From an uncultured Ectothiorhodospiraceae bacterium (GTDB taxonomy: Bacteria > Pseudomonadota > Gammaproteobacteria > Nitrococcales > Nitrococcaceae), in contig CAJXSH010000004.1 in the NCBI GenBank assembly GCA_913061005.1, positions 1 to 64,000 of the forward strand: a stretch of 64,000 bases of DNA, in the 5' to 3' direction. The translations under genes were made by a program, and so were the position numbers. Below the pieces are notes generated by a model. That model saw nothing but the letters and a program-made list of their open reading frames with translations, did no database searches and was not told the DNA's origin. Shown here one piece after another: positions 27,772 to 37,436 of the stretch (the first letter of the stretch is position 1; each line of letters starts with the position of its first letter).

Positions 27772-28343
27772 CCCGTTCTCTCTCCCAGACTGTGCGTGGG
27801 ACCGATGGCTTTGGCCGGGTCATCCGCCCCGGTCAGCGCGCTGTAGGCGCCGGTGCCGCAGCGTGCCATGGGCCCGATGCAGTGGCTCAGCTCGCGCGCC
27901 AGGCTACGCCGCTCATCTGTCTCCAGAAACTCGCCAAGTATAACCTCCCGGCCGCGCGAGCGCAGCACCAGCTGGGTATGTTCCCAGCGACGCGGCAGCT
28001 GCCGCAGTGCGACCTCGGTCCAGGCCCGGTCCAGGTACCAGGTCTTCTCGACCCGGCCGCGCCCCTTCTCGACGCGGATCTCCGCCCCCTCGACGTGGAC
28101 GATCTCGCGGTCCAGCGATCGCCGCGCCGATACATAAAGCGCCGCCCCCAGGGCGGTCAGCTCGAGCCCGGCAAAGGGCAGCACCGGCCAGAACCCCATC
28201 GAGGTCAGCACCAGCGCCACGCCCAGACAGACCACGCTCAGCCCGATGAAGACCCGCACCGTCTGGCCCCAGTTGGGCGCGACATTGGGGGCGAGCACGA
28301 AACGACGTGCGCCCTCGGCAGAATTGGATTGCGTGGTGCTCAT
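27768..28343 (-). CDS. DUF2244 membrane protein
   Basis: A 191-residue protein with two adjacent helices (about residues 30-75) followed by a soluble domain containing SLDREIVHVEGAEIRVEKGRG and VALRQLPRRWEHTQLVLRSRG. This is the DUF2244 pattern. The gene commonly neighbours cytochrome oxidase genes in proteobacteria, and here it overlaps the ctaC start, so it heads the ctaC-ctaD-ctaE transcript. Its exact role is unknown. Confidence 0.82.
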   Translation of the reverse strand: MSTTQSNSAEGARRFVLAPNVAPNWGQTVRVFIGLSVVCLGVALVLTSMGFWPVLPFAGLELTALGAALYVSARRSLDREIVHVEGAEIRVEKGRGRVEKTWYLDRAWTEVALRQLPRRWEHTQLVLRSRGREVILGEFLETDERRSLARELSHCIGPMARCGTGAYSALTGADDPAKAIGPTHSLGERTG

Positions 28344-28433
28344 GTCAATGCGACCGCCCGCCCAAAGACTTGATTGCCGTCAAGTTTAGGTGAATCGCCC
28401 GCCCGAGAAAAGCGTGGCATGCCACTGGCAGGC

Positions 28434-29333
28434 CTATCGGGATCGTTTGGGCACCGACAGGGTATCCAGCGGGATTTCCACCACCCCCGAGGACTGACGC
28501 AGCTGGGGCTGCGCGTCGGTGCCCCAGGCATGACCGTAGGCGATCTCCCAGGTGGCCGGCAGCCGGCCATCCGCATCGCGGAAGGCGTCGTAGGCGGACT
28601 GCATCGCCCGCCACTGCCGTGGGGTCGTCAGCCCCGGGCGCCGCCCCGGTGCGGCATTGCGCAACCCGAGTGCGGTCAGATCATCCACCAGCCCGCTCAC
28701 ATCCGGGTAGGTAAGCGTGAAATGCTCCATGTCCATCACCGGATCGGCCAGACGGGCATTGACCAGCGCATCGCCGATATCATGCATGTCGACGAATCCG
28801 TGCACATGGACGGCCGCGTCCACCTGCGCCCAGGCGCTGCGCAGTTCATGCAGCGTATCCGGCCCGTAGGTGGCGAACAGCAACACCCCGCCCGGGCGGA
28901 GCAGGCGCTGCAACTCGCGGGCGGTGGCGGCCAGATCGCTGCTGCGATGGAGGACCAGGCTCGAGAAGATCAAATCGAACTGATCGTTGCCAAACGGCAG
29001 TTGATCGACGTGGCAGGCCACCGCCGGCGGGCGTCGCCAGCGCCCCGCCGAGCGCCGGGCCCGGGCCACCAGACCGGGGGCCAGGTCGGCAAGGACCAAC
29101 CGCGCCCGCGGATAGCGCTTGCGCAGCCCGCGCACATGAAACCCGCTGCCGCAGCCGAGATCGAGGATCGTCGCCGGATCAAGCCGCATGTAGGCAAGGC
29201 GGTCGAGCAGCCGCGCCCCGACTTCGCGATGCAGGACCGCGGCGGCGTCAAAATGCGGGACGGCCGCCTCAACACGGCGATGGAGCACACGCCGGTCGAG
29301 GGCAAGGGGGTTGCTGTCTGAAGACGCGCTCAT
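28434..29333 (-). CDS. bioC: BioC-like malonyl-ACP O-methyltransferase
   Basis: A 299-residue SAM-dependent methyltransferase. Motif I is ILDLGCGSGFHVRGL, preceded by the typical BioC N-terminus with VRRRFDRAA-like spacing (HRRVEAAVPHFDAAAVLHREVG). Later HVDQLPFGNDQFDLIFSSLVL and LRPGGVLLFATYGPDTLHELR follow. BioC methylates malonyl-ACP to start pimelate synthesis for biotin. No other bio gene is in the window, but bioC beside comF is a frequent arrangement. Assignment is strong for the family, slightly weaker for the biotin role. Confidence 0.82.
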   Translation of the reverse strand: MSASSDSNPLALDRRVLHRRVEAAVPHFDAAAVLHREVGARLLDRLAYMRLDPATILDLGCGSGFHVRGLRKRYPRARLVLADLAPGLVARARRSAGRWRRPPAVACHVDQLPFGNDQFDLIFSSLVLHRSSDLAATARELQRLLRPGGVLLFATYGPDTLHELRSAWAQVDAAVHVHGFVDMHDIGDALVNARLADPVMDMEHFTLTYPDVSGLVDDLTALGLRNAAPGRRPGLTTPRQWRAMQSAYDAFRDADGRLPATWEIAYGHAWGTDAQPQLRQSSGVVEIPLDTLSVPKRSR

Positions 29334-29421
29334 CCCCCCATGCTGCCACAGACACCCCCCGGGCCCCAGCGGTGCGCGGTGTCACAGAATGCCGCCCGAG
29401 CCCCGGCGCACCCTACCGGTC

Positions 29422-30129
29422 ATGCCAGGACATCCTGTCAATGGATGGCGTCAGCCCCCGTACTGGCGCCTGCGATTCGACCGACTGCTCCATGGCCGCT
29501 GCCATTTCTGCAACGGCCCGGTCGCCGACGGCGGTCTCTGCCCCGGCTGCCGCGAGGACCTGCCCTGGATCACCGCCGCCTGCCGGTGCTGTGGCGCACC
29601 CTTGAGCTCGGGCGCTGCGACATGCGCCGGCTGCATCGGCGATCCACCGCCTTTTCAGCGCACCCATGCATTGTGGCAATACCGGGACGGGATCGATGAC
29701 TGCCTGCGGGCGTTCAAGGATCGTGGCGACATCGCCATGGGACGGCTGCTGACCGACCTGGCGGCGGCGGCGCTGGCGCAGCGCGGGCTCAGGCTGCCCG
29801 GGCCGCTGGTCCCCATGCCTTTGCATCGCGATCGCTATCGTCAACGCGGCTTCAACCAGTCCGTGCTGATCGGCCGTTGGCTGGGCGGACCCTGTCTGGA
29901 GGATCTGGTGGAGCGATCGCGCAACACCGCGGATCAGCGGGGTCTGGATGCCCGCCAGCGACGCGCCAATCTGGACAGGGCCTTTCGGCTGCGGCGGCCG
30001 CCCCCGCGGGCGGTGACGCTGGTCGACGATGTCATGACCACCGGCGCCAGCCTGCGGGCCCTGGCGCATTGCCTGCGCGAGGGCGGCGCCGAACATATCC
30101 GGGTTCTGGTCCTCGCCCGGGCGGTCTGA
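29422..30129 (+). CDS. comF: ComF-family phosphoribosyltransferase-like protein
   Basis: A protein of about 235 residues from the ATG at 29422; upstream in-frame starts at 29311 and 29389 give unconvincing tails. It begins with a double zinc finger (CHFCNGP, CPGC, CRCCGAPL, CAGC), then the phosphoribosyltransferase fold with PMPLHRDRYRQRGFNQS and VTLVDDVMTTGASLRALA. ComF is needed for natural transformation in several bacteria, after uptake. With the pilM-Q genes it suggests competence. Divergent from bioC, convergent with ubiA. Confidence 0.92.
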   Translation: MPGHPVNGWRQPPYWRLRFDRLLHGRCHFCNGPVADGGLCPGCREDLPWITAACRCCGAPLSSGAATCAGCIGDPPPFQRTHALWQYRDGIDDCLRAFKDRGDIAMGRLLTDLAAAALAQRGLRLPGPLVPMPLHRDRYRQRGFNQSVLIGRWLGGPCLEDLVERSRNTADQRGLDARQRRANLDRAFRLRRPPPRAVTLVDDVMTTGASLRALAHCLREGGAEHIRVLVLARAV

Positions 30130-30141
30130 CCGCGCCTCCGG

Positions 30142-31011
30142 CTAGATCACCCCGGTGTAGTCCAGCGCCAGCCCGGCAAAGACAATCCCGCCGTAGATGT
30201 TGTTGTTGAGAAACGCACGAAAACAGTCCTGCCGGTCGCGGTGGCGGATCAACCCCTGTTGGTAGACAAAAAGCGGCGTTGCCAGCGCGACGCCGGCAAA
30301 ATAGACCGCGCCCAGCTGCGCCTGCCAGCCGATCAGTACCAGCAAGAACGTCATCACCGCCTGCAGCAAGCCGATGATCAGACGATCGTGCCGACCAAAC
30401 AGAATGGCCGTGGAGCGGATGCCGATTTTCAGATCATCGTCGCGATCGACCATCGCGTATTCGGTGTCGTAGATGGTCGCCCAGACCACCGCTGCGACAA
30501 ACACCAGCCACGCCAGAGCCGGGACCGAGCCGGTCTGGGCAGCGAAAGCCATGGGGGCGGCCCAACCGAACGCGGCCCCCAGATGGATCTGCGGCAGATG
30601 GGTATGCCGCTTCATGAACGGATAGGTGGCCGCCAGCACCACCCCGCCCAGCGACAGCAGGATGGTCAGCCGGTTCATCAAAAGCACCAGTCCGAAGGCC
30701 AGCAGACACAACAGCACAAAAAGACTCAGCGCCTCGCGCTCGCTGACCCGGCCGGTGGTCAGGGGCCGGTGACGGGTGCGCTTGACGTGACGGTCGAAAT
30801 CGCGATCGGCGTAGTCGTTGATCACGCAGCCGGCGGCGCGCATGACCACCACCCCCAGCACAAAGACCACCAGCACGCCCGGCCGGGGCAGCCCCTCGGC
30901 GGCGAGCCACAAGGCCCAGAGCGTCGGCCAGAGCAACAGGAAATTGCCGATGGGCCGATCCAGCCGCGCCAACTGGGCATAGCATCGCAGTTTCTCGCGC
31001 CATCGGTTCAT
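30142..31011 (-). CDS. ubiA: 4-hydroxybenzoate octaprenyltransferase
   Basis: Attaches the polyprenyl chain to 4-hydroxybenzoate in ubiquinone synthesis. From the ATG at 31011 it has 289 residues and eight to nine helices with both Asp-rich motifs: [18 protein letters not shown] and [17 protein letters not shown]. It overlaps ubiC by ATGA, so substrate production and prenylation are coupled. The longer open frame upstream belongs to the ubiC region and is not its start. Confidence 0.95.
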   Translation of the reverse strand: MNRWREKLRCYAQLARLDRPIGNFLLLWPTLWALWLAAEGLPRPGVLVVFVLGVVVMRAAGCVINDYADRDFDRHVKRTRHRPLTTGRVSEREALSLFVLLCLLAFGLVLLMNRLTILLSLGGVVLAATYPFMKRHTHLPQIHLGAAFGWAAPMAFAAQTGSVPALAWLVFVAAVVWATIYDTEYAMVDRDDDLKIGIRSTAILFGRHDRLIIGLLQAVMTFLLVLIGWQAQLGAVYFAGVALATPLFVYQQGLIRHRDRQDCFRAFLNNNIYGGIVFAGLALDYTGVI

Positions 31012-31583
31012 GGCCGCTCTCCGGTGGCCAGTGCATGGATCAGGGCAGGCAGAAAGACCTCGGTGACCAGAAGCGGCCGCCCGGCCACCCGAAAGACCGA
31101 GCGTCGGGCCCAGGCGGGTGTTGCCCGACCGCGCGCCAGTCGACGGGCCAGCGACGAGTCCGGCTGCACCGGGGCGATATCGATCACGCCGCGGGTCACC
31201 GGATAGCGCCCGAACAGAAGCTGCCCCAGTGGCTGACTGCCAAGGCGACGCAGCCGGCGCAGCGGGCCGCGCAGACTGCTTGCCGGAATGACGCTGCGTG
31301 CCGCGACAAGCGGTGTCTGGCCCCGGCACAGCTGGACCTCGCGCACCCAGGCAGCACGCCGCGTCGAGGCGCCCAGCCGGACCGCCTCGGTCGGCCATGG
31401 CCGCTGCCAGTGCTGATGCTGGAGCTCGACGCCGAAGGCATCGCCGGCCAGCGCCCGCAGCCGCCGGGTCAGCGAGCCGGGCTCGTCGAGCCAGGGCCGG
31501 AGGCTTTCCGGCGGCCCGTCGACCCGCGGCACTGATCCGGGCCGCCAGCCGGCGCCCATGGCGGTTGGCCGATCAAAACCCAT
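31008..31583 (-). CDS. ubiC: Chorismate pyruvate-lyase
   Basis: Releases pyruvate from chorismate to give 4-hydroxybenzoate, the first committed ubiquinone step. The protein of 191 residues from the ATG at 31583 has [15 protein letters not shown], the [20 protein letters not shown] core and [11 protein letters not shown] / [22 protein letters not shown] near the end, all matching the UbiC family. An ATG at 31559 is a second possible start. Very arginine-rich for this halophile. It precedes ubiA and follows recG by 13 bases. Confidence 0.9.
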   Translation of the reverse strand: MGFDRPTAMGAGWRPGSVPRVDGPPESLRPWLDEPGSLTRRLRALAGDAFGVELQHQHWQRPWPTEAVRLGASTRRAAWVREVQLCRGQTPLVAARSVIPASSLRGPLRRLRRLGSQPLGQLLFGRYPVTRGVIDIAPVQPDSSLARRLARGRATPAWARRSVFRVAGRPLLVTEVFLPALIHALATGERP

Positions 31584-31596
31584 GCCCTGTCTGTCC

Positions 31597-33672
31597 CTAA
31601 ACCTGCGCGTAGCGTTCACCTTCACCCACCCAGCGCCGTATCAGTTCGCTGCAGGCCTGGGGCCGGGTGCGCAACAGCTCCGGTGCGGCGGCCTGGACCG
31701 GGTCGAGCAGATCCCCGTCCCGCAACAGATCGGCGATGCGATAGTTGAGCGCCCCGGTCTGCCGGGTGCCAAGCAACTCGCCCGGGCCGCGGATCTCGAG
31801 GTCACGGCGCGCGATGCGAAAGCCATCGTTGCTCTCGCGCAGGATCCCCAGCCGCGCACGTGCGACCTCGCCGAGGGGCGGATGATACAGCAGCACGCAG
31901 CTGCTTTGCGTCTCGCCGCGGCCGACACGGCCGCGGAGCTGATGCAGCTGTGCCAGGCCCAGCCGCTCGGCATTCTCGATGATCATCAAAGAGGCATTGG
32001 GCACATTGACGCCCACCTCGATCACCGTGGTCGCCACCAGAAGATCCACTTCGCCGGCCTCGAACTGCCGCATCACCGATTCCTTCTGCGCCGCGGACAA
32101 ACGCCCGTGGACCAGCGCGACGCGCAGCCCCGCAAGCTGCTCGGCGAGCCGCTCGGCGGTGGCTTCGGCCGCCTGGGCCTCGAGCAGCTCGGAGGCCTCC
32201 ACCAGGGTACAGACCCAGTAGGCCTGTCGCCCGGCACGGCAGGCCTCGCGAATGCGCTCGATGACCTCGTCACGCCGGGTCTCGGGCAGCGCCACCGTCC
32301 TCACCGGCGTCCGGCCCGGCGGCAGCTCGTCTATCACCGAGACATCCAGATCGGCATAGGCGGTCATGGCCAGCGTCCGCGGGATGGGGGTGGCCGTCAT
32401 GACCAGTTGATGGGGCTGCAGCCCCGCCCGGCCCTTGTCCCGAAGGGCGAGACGTTGATGCACGCCAAAGCGGTGCTGTTCGTCGATCACCACCAGACCA
32501 AGGCCGTGGAACGCCACCGACGCCTGAAAAAGGGCGTGGGTGCCCACCACCACCTGGATATCCCCGCGCTCGAGCCCGGCCAGGCAGTCGCGGCGCTCGG
32601 CGGCACTGCTCCGCCCACTGAGCCAGCCCACCCGCACGCCCAATGGCTCGAGCCAGGCCCGAAAGCTTCGTTCATGCTGCTCGGCAAGCAGCTCGGTGGG
32701 GGCCATGATGGCCGCCTGCCAACCATCACTGACCGCCATCAAGGCCGCCATGGCCGCAATCACGGTCTTGCCCGAGCCCACATCGCCCTGGATGAGCCGC
32801 AGCATGGGCTCGCCCCGGGCCATGTCCCGGGCCACCTCGTGCTGTACCCGCTGCTGTGCGGCGGTCAGGGCAAACCCCAGGGCATCGAGCAGGCGCTCGA
32901 TGGGACCATGGGCATCGCCGAGAACCGGCGCCGGTGCGCTGGCCTGATGGGCCTGGCGTAGTCGCAGCAGGCTGAGACGGTGGGCGAGCAACTCTTCGAA
33001 GGCCAGGCGCCGGACCGCCGGGTGGCTGCCATCCATCAACGCCTGGGTATCGGCCTCCGGCCCCGGGGCATGCACCGTAATCAGGGCATGGTCCAGCGAG
33101 GGCAGGCCGAGCTTTTGCAGTAATGCCCCGGGCAGCCACTCGGTCAGGGTCTCCGGCCGGTCAAGGGCCGCGCCGATGGCCCGGCGGAGCATCGATTGCG
33201 TCACCCCCTCGCAGGCCGGATAGACCGGTTTGAACTCGCCCGCCGGCAGCGGGGCATCGGGCTCGACGATCTCCCAGTCCGGGTGGATCATCTGCAACAT
33301 CACCGGCCCGGGCTTGGCCTCACCAAAAACCCGCAGATGTACCCCGCGGGCAAGCTGGCGTTGCTGATTGGCGTAGAAGTGGAAGAACACCAGCTCGAGG
33401 CTGCCGGTGCCATCGCTGATGCGGCAGATCAGCCGCCGGCGCCGACCACCGGTGACCTCGCTGGCGGTGATCTCGCCGCTGACCAGCGCATCCACCCCGC
33501 TCGCCAGCTCGCCCAGACGTCGGACCCGGGTGCGGTCCTCGTAGCGCAGCGGCAGATGGAAGGGCAGATCCTCGATGCGCACCAGCCCCAGGCGCGAGAG
33601 CTTGCCCGCCACCTTGGGGCCGACTCCGGGCAGGCGCGTCAGCGGTGTGCCGGCGGCGGCGTGATCGGTCAC
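31597..33672 (-). CDS. recG: ATP-dependent DNA helicase RecG
   Basis: Remodels stalled forks and branched DNA. The 691 residues comprise an N-terminal wedge/OB region (LRYEDRTRVRRLGEL), then superfamily 2 helicase motifs: LIQGDVGSGKTVIAAMAAL (I), MAPTELLAEQH (Ia), VVIDEQHRFGVHQR (II), MTATPIPRTLAMT (III), VEVGVNVPNASLMIIE (V) and LHQLRGRVGRG (VI). Start is GTG at 33672. It is four bases from ridA, in the frequent order spoT-ridA-recG. Confidence 0.97.
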   Translation of the reverse strand: MTDHAAAGTPLTRLPGVGPKVAGKLSRLGLVRIEDLPFHLPLRYEDRTRVRRLGELASGVDALVSGEITASEVTGGRRRRLICRISDGTGSLELVFFHFYANQQRQLARGVHLRVFGEAKPGPVMLQMIHPDWEIVEPDAPLPAGEFKPVYPACEGVTQSMLRRAIGAALDRPETLTEWLPGALLQKLGLPSLDHALITVHAPGPEADTQALMDGSHPAVRRLAFEELLAHRLSLLRLRQAHQASAPAPVLGDAHGPIERLLDALGFALTAAQQRVQHEVARDMARGEPMLRLIQGDVGSGKTVIAAMAALMAVSDGWQAAIMAPTELLAEQHERSFRAWLEPLGVRVGWLSGRSSAAERRDCLAGLERGDIQVVVGTHALFQASVAFHGLGLVVIDEQHRFGVHQRLALRDKGRAGLQPHQLVMTATPIPRTLAMTAYADLDVSVIDELPPGRTPVRTVALPETRRDEVIERIREACRAGRQAYWVCTLVEASELLEAQAAEATAERLAEQLAGLRVALVHGRLSAAQKESVMRQFEAGEVDLLVATTVIEVGVNVPNASLMIIENAERLGLAQLHQLRGRVGRGETQSSCVLLYHPPLGEVARARLGILRESNDGFRIARRDLEIRGPGELLGTRQTGALNYRIADLLRDGDLLDPVQAAAPELLRTRPQACSELIRRWVGEGERYAQV

Positions 33673-33675
33673 GGG

Positions 33676-34062
33676 CTAGTCGGCCAGGCTCAGAATGGCC
33701 TCCACTTCGACCATGGCGTCCTTGGGCAGTGCGGCCACGCCAATGGCTGCGCGGGCGGGATAGGGCTCTTCGAAGTACTCCGCCATGATGCTGTTGACCG
33801 TGGCGAAGTGGCCGAGGTCGGTCAAAAAGATGCTCAGTTTGCAGATATCGGCCAGCGAACCGCCGCTTGCCAGACAGAGCTGGGCCAGATTGTCGAACAC
33901 CCGCCGGGTCTGCACATCGATATCCGCCTCGACCAACTCCATGGTCAGCGGATCCAGGGGGATCTGGCCGGAGATGAACACCAGATCGCCCACCTGGACG
34001 GCCTGGGAATAGGGACCAATGGCCGCCGGGGCCTGATCGGTCTGGATGATACGGCGGCTCAT
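33676..34062 (-). CDS. ridA: RidA-family enamine/imine deaminase
   Basis: Hydrolyses reactive 2-aminoacrylate-type enamines made by pyridoxal-phosphate enzymes. The 128 residues are full length and include [25 protein letters not shown] near the start, [12 protein letters not shown], and the catalytic arginine region [23 protein letters not shown]. It sits between spoT and recG as in many gammaproteobacteria. AAGGAGCT lies just upstream of the ATG on the - strand. Confidence 0.95.
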   Translation of the reverse strand: MSRRIIQTDQAPAAIGPYSQAVQVGDLVFISGQIPLDPLTMELVEADIDVQTRRVFDNLAQLCLASGGSLADICKLSIFLTDLGHFATVNSIMAEYFEEPYPARAAIGVAALPKDAMVEVEAILSLAD

Positions 34063-34092
34063 GACAGCTCCTTGCGGTTGAAAAGAATGCGA

Positions 34093-36261
34093 TTATCCAC
34101 GCCGGCGGGCGATCCGCAGCACAGCGGCCAGCCCGCGCAGTCGACGCATGATACGCGCCAGATGGACGCGATCGGTGACATCCATGACCAGCCTGATGGT
34201 GGCGATCATCCCTTCCTTTTCCTCGATCTGCACGGCATCGATGTTGGAGTCGAGATCCGAGATGACCGCGGCGACACTCGCCAGGACCCCCTGTCGGTTC
34301 ATCACCTCCAGATCGATCGCCACGGGATAGCCGCCTTCGGTTGAAGGGTCCCACTGCACATCCACCCATTTTTCGGGGTGGTTGCGGTATTCGCGGATGT
34401 TGTTGCAATCCTGGTGGTGGATGACAACGCCGCGGCCGGCGCTGGCAAAGCCGACGATGGGGTCGCCGGGGATGGGTCGACAGCAGCGGGCGAAGGTCAT
34501 CACCGCCCCCTCGTTGCCACGGATCATCAACGCGCCGCCGGCCTCGGAGCGGTCGGTTTCGGCGGCGCCATCATCCACACCCGAGAGATGACGCGCCACC
34601 AGCCAGGGCATGCGACGGCCCAGGCCCACCTCTTCGAGCACCGCATCCAGATCGTCCGCGGCCAGCGCCTCCAGCGCCTCCTCGATCTGGGCCGGGCCGA
34701 TCTGCCCGAGGGTCAGGCCCATGGCATTGAGCGCCTGCTCGACCAGGCGTCGGCCGAGGTCGGCCGCCTCGGCGCCCTGCAGGCGCTTGAGCCGCTGACG
34801 GATCGCCGCCCGGGCCTTGGCGGTGACCACAAAATCCAGCCAGGCCGGGTTGGGGCGGGCGATGGGCGCGGTGATGATCTCGACCGTCTGCCCGGTCTCC
34901 AGCGGGGTCCGCAGCGGGGCGAGCCGATGATCGATGTTCGCGGCAATGCAGGCATCACCGATTTCCGAGTGGACCATGTAGGCGAAGTCCACCACCGTGG
35001 CGCCCTTGGGCAATTCCATGATGTCGCCGCCGGGGGTGAAGACGTAGATTTCATCCGGCAGCAGATCGATTTTGACGTTTTCGATGAATTCGATCGGGTT
35101 GCCGGCGCTCTCCTGCATCTCCACCAGGCCGTGGACCCATTCCCGGGCCCGGGTCTGGGCGACGCTGTGGGCGGTATCGGCGTCCTTGTAGAGCCAGTGG
35201 GCGGCGATCCCCGCCTCGGCCACCCGATCCATCTCGGCGGTGCGGATCTGGACCTCGACCTGGATCCGGCGCGGCCCGACCAGTGTGGTGTGCAGGCTTT
35301 GATAGCCGTTGATCTTGGGGATGGCGATGTAGTCCTTGATACGGCCCGGCAAGGGCTTGTAGAGCCCGTGGCAGTGGCCCAGGACGCGGTAGCAGGTATC
35401 CACATCCGCCACCACCACCCGAAACCCGTAGACATCAAAGATGTCGTCAAAACCCGCCTGTTTGCTGCGCATCTTCTGGTAGATGCTCCACAGATGCTTC
35501 TGGCGGCCGATCACGCGCCCCTTGATCCCGCCTTCGGCCAGGCTTTCCTCGAGCGCATGGCGCACGGTATCGAGGATCTCGCGGCGCGACCCCTGCTGCT
35601 GTCGGACCCGCTCTTTGAGGACGCGGTAGCGCATGGGATAGAGCGCGGCAAACCCCAGGTCCTCGAGCTCGATCCGCACACTGTTGATACCCAGACGCTG
35701 GGCTATGGGGGCATAGATCTCGAGGGTCTCGCGCGCGATGCGTGACCGCTTGCTCGGCGGCATGACAAAGATCGTGCGCATGTTGTGCAGCCGGTCCGCG
35801 AGCTTGATCAGGATGACCCGGATGTCATGGGACATGGCCATGACCATCTTGCGGAAATTCTCGGCCTGGGCTTCGGCCTTGCTGCGAAAATTGATCTGGG
35901 TGAGCTTGGAGACGCCATCGACAAGCTGCGCCACCTCGGCGCCGAAGGCCTCGGCGATCTCGGCCTTGGCGGTGGGCGTATCCTCGATGACGTCATGGAG
36001 GATGGCCGCGCAGAGGCTCTCGGCGTCCAGGCCCATTTCGGCCAGCGTCCTGGCCACCGCCAGCGGATGGGTGATGTAGGGTTCGCCGGAGAGGCGCCGC
36101 TGCCCCTCATGGGCCGCCGCGCCGAATTGGTAGGCCTTGTAGACCTGCTGGACCTGGCGGGGTTCGAGATAGTCTTCGAGCAGCGTGCAAAGGTCAGCGG
36201 CGCGGGTTGCGGCATCGGAACCCGCTGTCTGCCGTTTGACCGCCGCGTCGCTGCTTGCCAT
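34093..36261 (-). CDS. spoT: SpoT: bifunctional (p)ppGpp synthetase/hydrolase
   Basis: Controls the stringent response. From the ATG at 36261 it has 722 residues, normal for SpoT. The N-terminal HD hydrolase domain is intact (HDVIEDTP), the synthetase domain shows GRQKHLWSIYQKMRSK, VYGFRVVVADV and DYIAIPKINGYQSLHTTLVG, followed by TGS (VFTPGGDIMELPKGATVVDFAY), a helical region and a C-terminal ACT domain. Both activities look intact. Longer starts overlap rpoZ and are not credible. Downstream of rpoZ, the usual gmk-rpoZ-spoT order. Confidence 0.96.
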   Translation of the reverse strand: MASSDAAVKRQTAGSDAATRAADLCTLLEDYLEPRQVQQVYKAYQFGAAAHEGQRRLSGEPYITHPLAVARTLAEMGLDAESLCAAILHDVIEDTPTAKAEIAEAFGAEVAQLVDGVSKLTQINFRSKAEAQAENFRKMVMAMSHDIRVILIKLADRLHNMRTIFVMPPSKRSRIARETLEIYAPIAQRLGINSVRIELEDLGFAALYPMRYRVLKERVRQQQGSRREILDTVRHALEESLAEGGIKGRVIGRQKHLWSIYQKMRSKQAGFDDIFDVYGFRVVVADVDTCYRVLGHCHGLYKPLPGRIKDYIAIPKINGYQSLHTTLVGPRRIQVEVQIRTAEMDRVAEAGIAAHWLYKDADTAHSVAQTRAREWVHGLVEMQESAGNPIEFIENVKIDLLPDEIYVFTPGGDIMELPKGATVVDFAYMVHSEIGDACIAANIDHRLAPLRTPLETGQTVEIITAPIARPNPAWLDFVVTAKARAAIRQRLKRLQGAEAADLGRRLVEQALNAMGLTLGQIGPAQIEEALEALAADDLDAVLEEVGLGRRMPWLVARHLSGVDDGAAETDRSEAGGALMIRGNEGAVMTFARCCRPIPGDPIVGFASAGRGVVIHHQDCNNIREYRNHPEKWVDVQWDPSTEGGYPVAIDLEVMNRQGVLASVAAVISDLDSNIDAVQIEEKEGMIATIRLVMDVTDRVHLARIMRRLRGLAAVLRIARRRG

Positions 36262-36271
36262 GGATGCCGGT

Positions 36272-36664
36272 TCAGTCGGCCGGCTTTTCCCCGGTTTCTT
36301 CGTCACCCGGCTCGGCAGCCTCCTCGTCTGCCCCGGAGGCTTCGGTCGACGGCTCGTCGGCGGCGGCTTCCGCCTCGCCTGCCACCTCATCGGCCGGCAT
36401 GTCGGCGTCGGCTTCTGCCGCCGGCTCGGCCTCTTCCAGGGCACCCAGCGCCTCGGCGGCTTCGGCCTCGGCGTTGAGAATCTCCGAGGTGACAAACCCG
36501 TCGGCAATCTCGCGCAGCGCAACCACCGTGGGCTTGTCGTTTTCCCACGCCACGAAGGGCTCCTGGCCGTGGGCGACCTGCCGTGCCCGCCGGGTCGCGG
36601 CCAGCACCAGCTCAAAACGGTTATCGATCGTATCGAGGCAGTCCTCGACCGTCACTCGTGCCAT
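36272..36664 (-). CDS. rpoZ: RNA polymerase omega subunit with long acidic tail
   Basis: Small subunit that helps assemble RNA polymerase and, in E. coli, contributes to ppGpp binding. The first about 68 residues are the conserved core ([20 protein letters not shown], then AARQVA-like segment and [15 protein letters not shown]). The remaining about 60 residues are almost only Ala, Glu, Asp, Gly and Pro, so the protein is 130 residues against about 91 in E. coli. GGAGG at 36673-36677 on the - strand is its ribosome site. Next to spoT, whose product it senses in some bacteria. Confidence 0.94.
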   Translation of the reverse strand: MARVTVEDCLDTIDNRFELVLAATRRARQVAHGQEPFVAWENDKPTVVALREIADGFVTSEILNAEAEAAEALGALEEAEPAAEADADMPADEVAGEAEAAADEPSTEASGADEEAAEPGDEETGEKPAD

Positions 36665-36726
36665 CGCGGCAACCTCCAGAACTTACAAACTTTCCTTTAC
36701 ACCGAGTCTAGCGCAATGCCGAGCAA

Positions 36727-37374
36727 TCAGACAGGGGGGCCGGCGATGGCCCCATCGGTCAGCGACCCGAGCGTATCGCCGTGATCGTGGAATTGCCGCG
36801 CCCGGCGCAGTCGTCTTGCCCGGACAATCGCCTCGAGATCGGCCAGGGCGGTGTCGAAATCGTCATTCCAGACCAGATAATCGTATTCGTCACAGTGGCG
36901 CATCTCGCTGACCGCTGCGCGCATCCGATCGGCAATGACCGCCTCACTATCCTGACCCCGGCCGCGCAGCCGTGCCTCGAGCGCCGCGCGGGACGGCGGC
37001 AGGATGAACACCGAGACGGTCTCCTCGAGCCGCTCACGGATCTGCCGCGCCCCCTGCCAGTCGATTTCCACAAGCACATCCCGCCCCGCCGCCAGATCGG
37101 CCTCGACCGCCGCGTGGGTGGTGCCATAGCGCCGATCGAACACCCGGGCATGCTCGAGGAATGCCCCGGCCTCGACCAGGCCGCTGAACGCGGCATCATC
37201 GACAAAATGATAGTCCCGGCCATCCACCTCGCCGGGCCGCGGCGCGCGGGTGGTGTGCGAGACCGAGATCACCAGCCTCGGATCCCGGTCCATCAACGCC
37301 CGCAGCAACGAGGTCTTCCCCGCCCCGGAGGCCGCCGAGACGATGTAAAGCGTGCCTGAGATGTCCGTTTCCAT
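36727..37374 (-). CDS. gmk: Guanylate kinase
   Basis: Phosphorylates GMP to GDP. From the ATG at 37374 the protein has 215 residues, with the P-loop [38 protein letters not shown] (GMP-binding) and [14 protein letters not shown] longer start at 37410 is possible but adds an unlikely tail. A TAGCAT close to the start could serve as its -10 element. Divergent from rph with 62 bases between; 62 bases also separate its stop from rpoZ. Confidence 0.96.
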   Translation of the reverse strand: METDISGTLYIVSAASGAGKTSLLRALMDRDPRLVISVSHTTRAPRPGEVDGRDYHFVDDAAFSGLVEAGAFLEHARVFDRRYGTTHAAVEADLAAGRDVLVEIDWQGARQIRERLEETVSVFILPPSRAALEARLRGRGQDSEAVIADRMRAAVSEMRHCDEYDYLVWNDDFDTALADLEAIVRARRLRRARQFHDHGDTLGSLTDGAIAGPPV

Positions 37375-37436
37375 CCCGGGAATGCTACCCTGACCGGCTG
37401 ATTTTCGCACCGTCCGATCAACACCAGGAGACGCCC

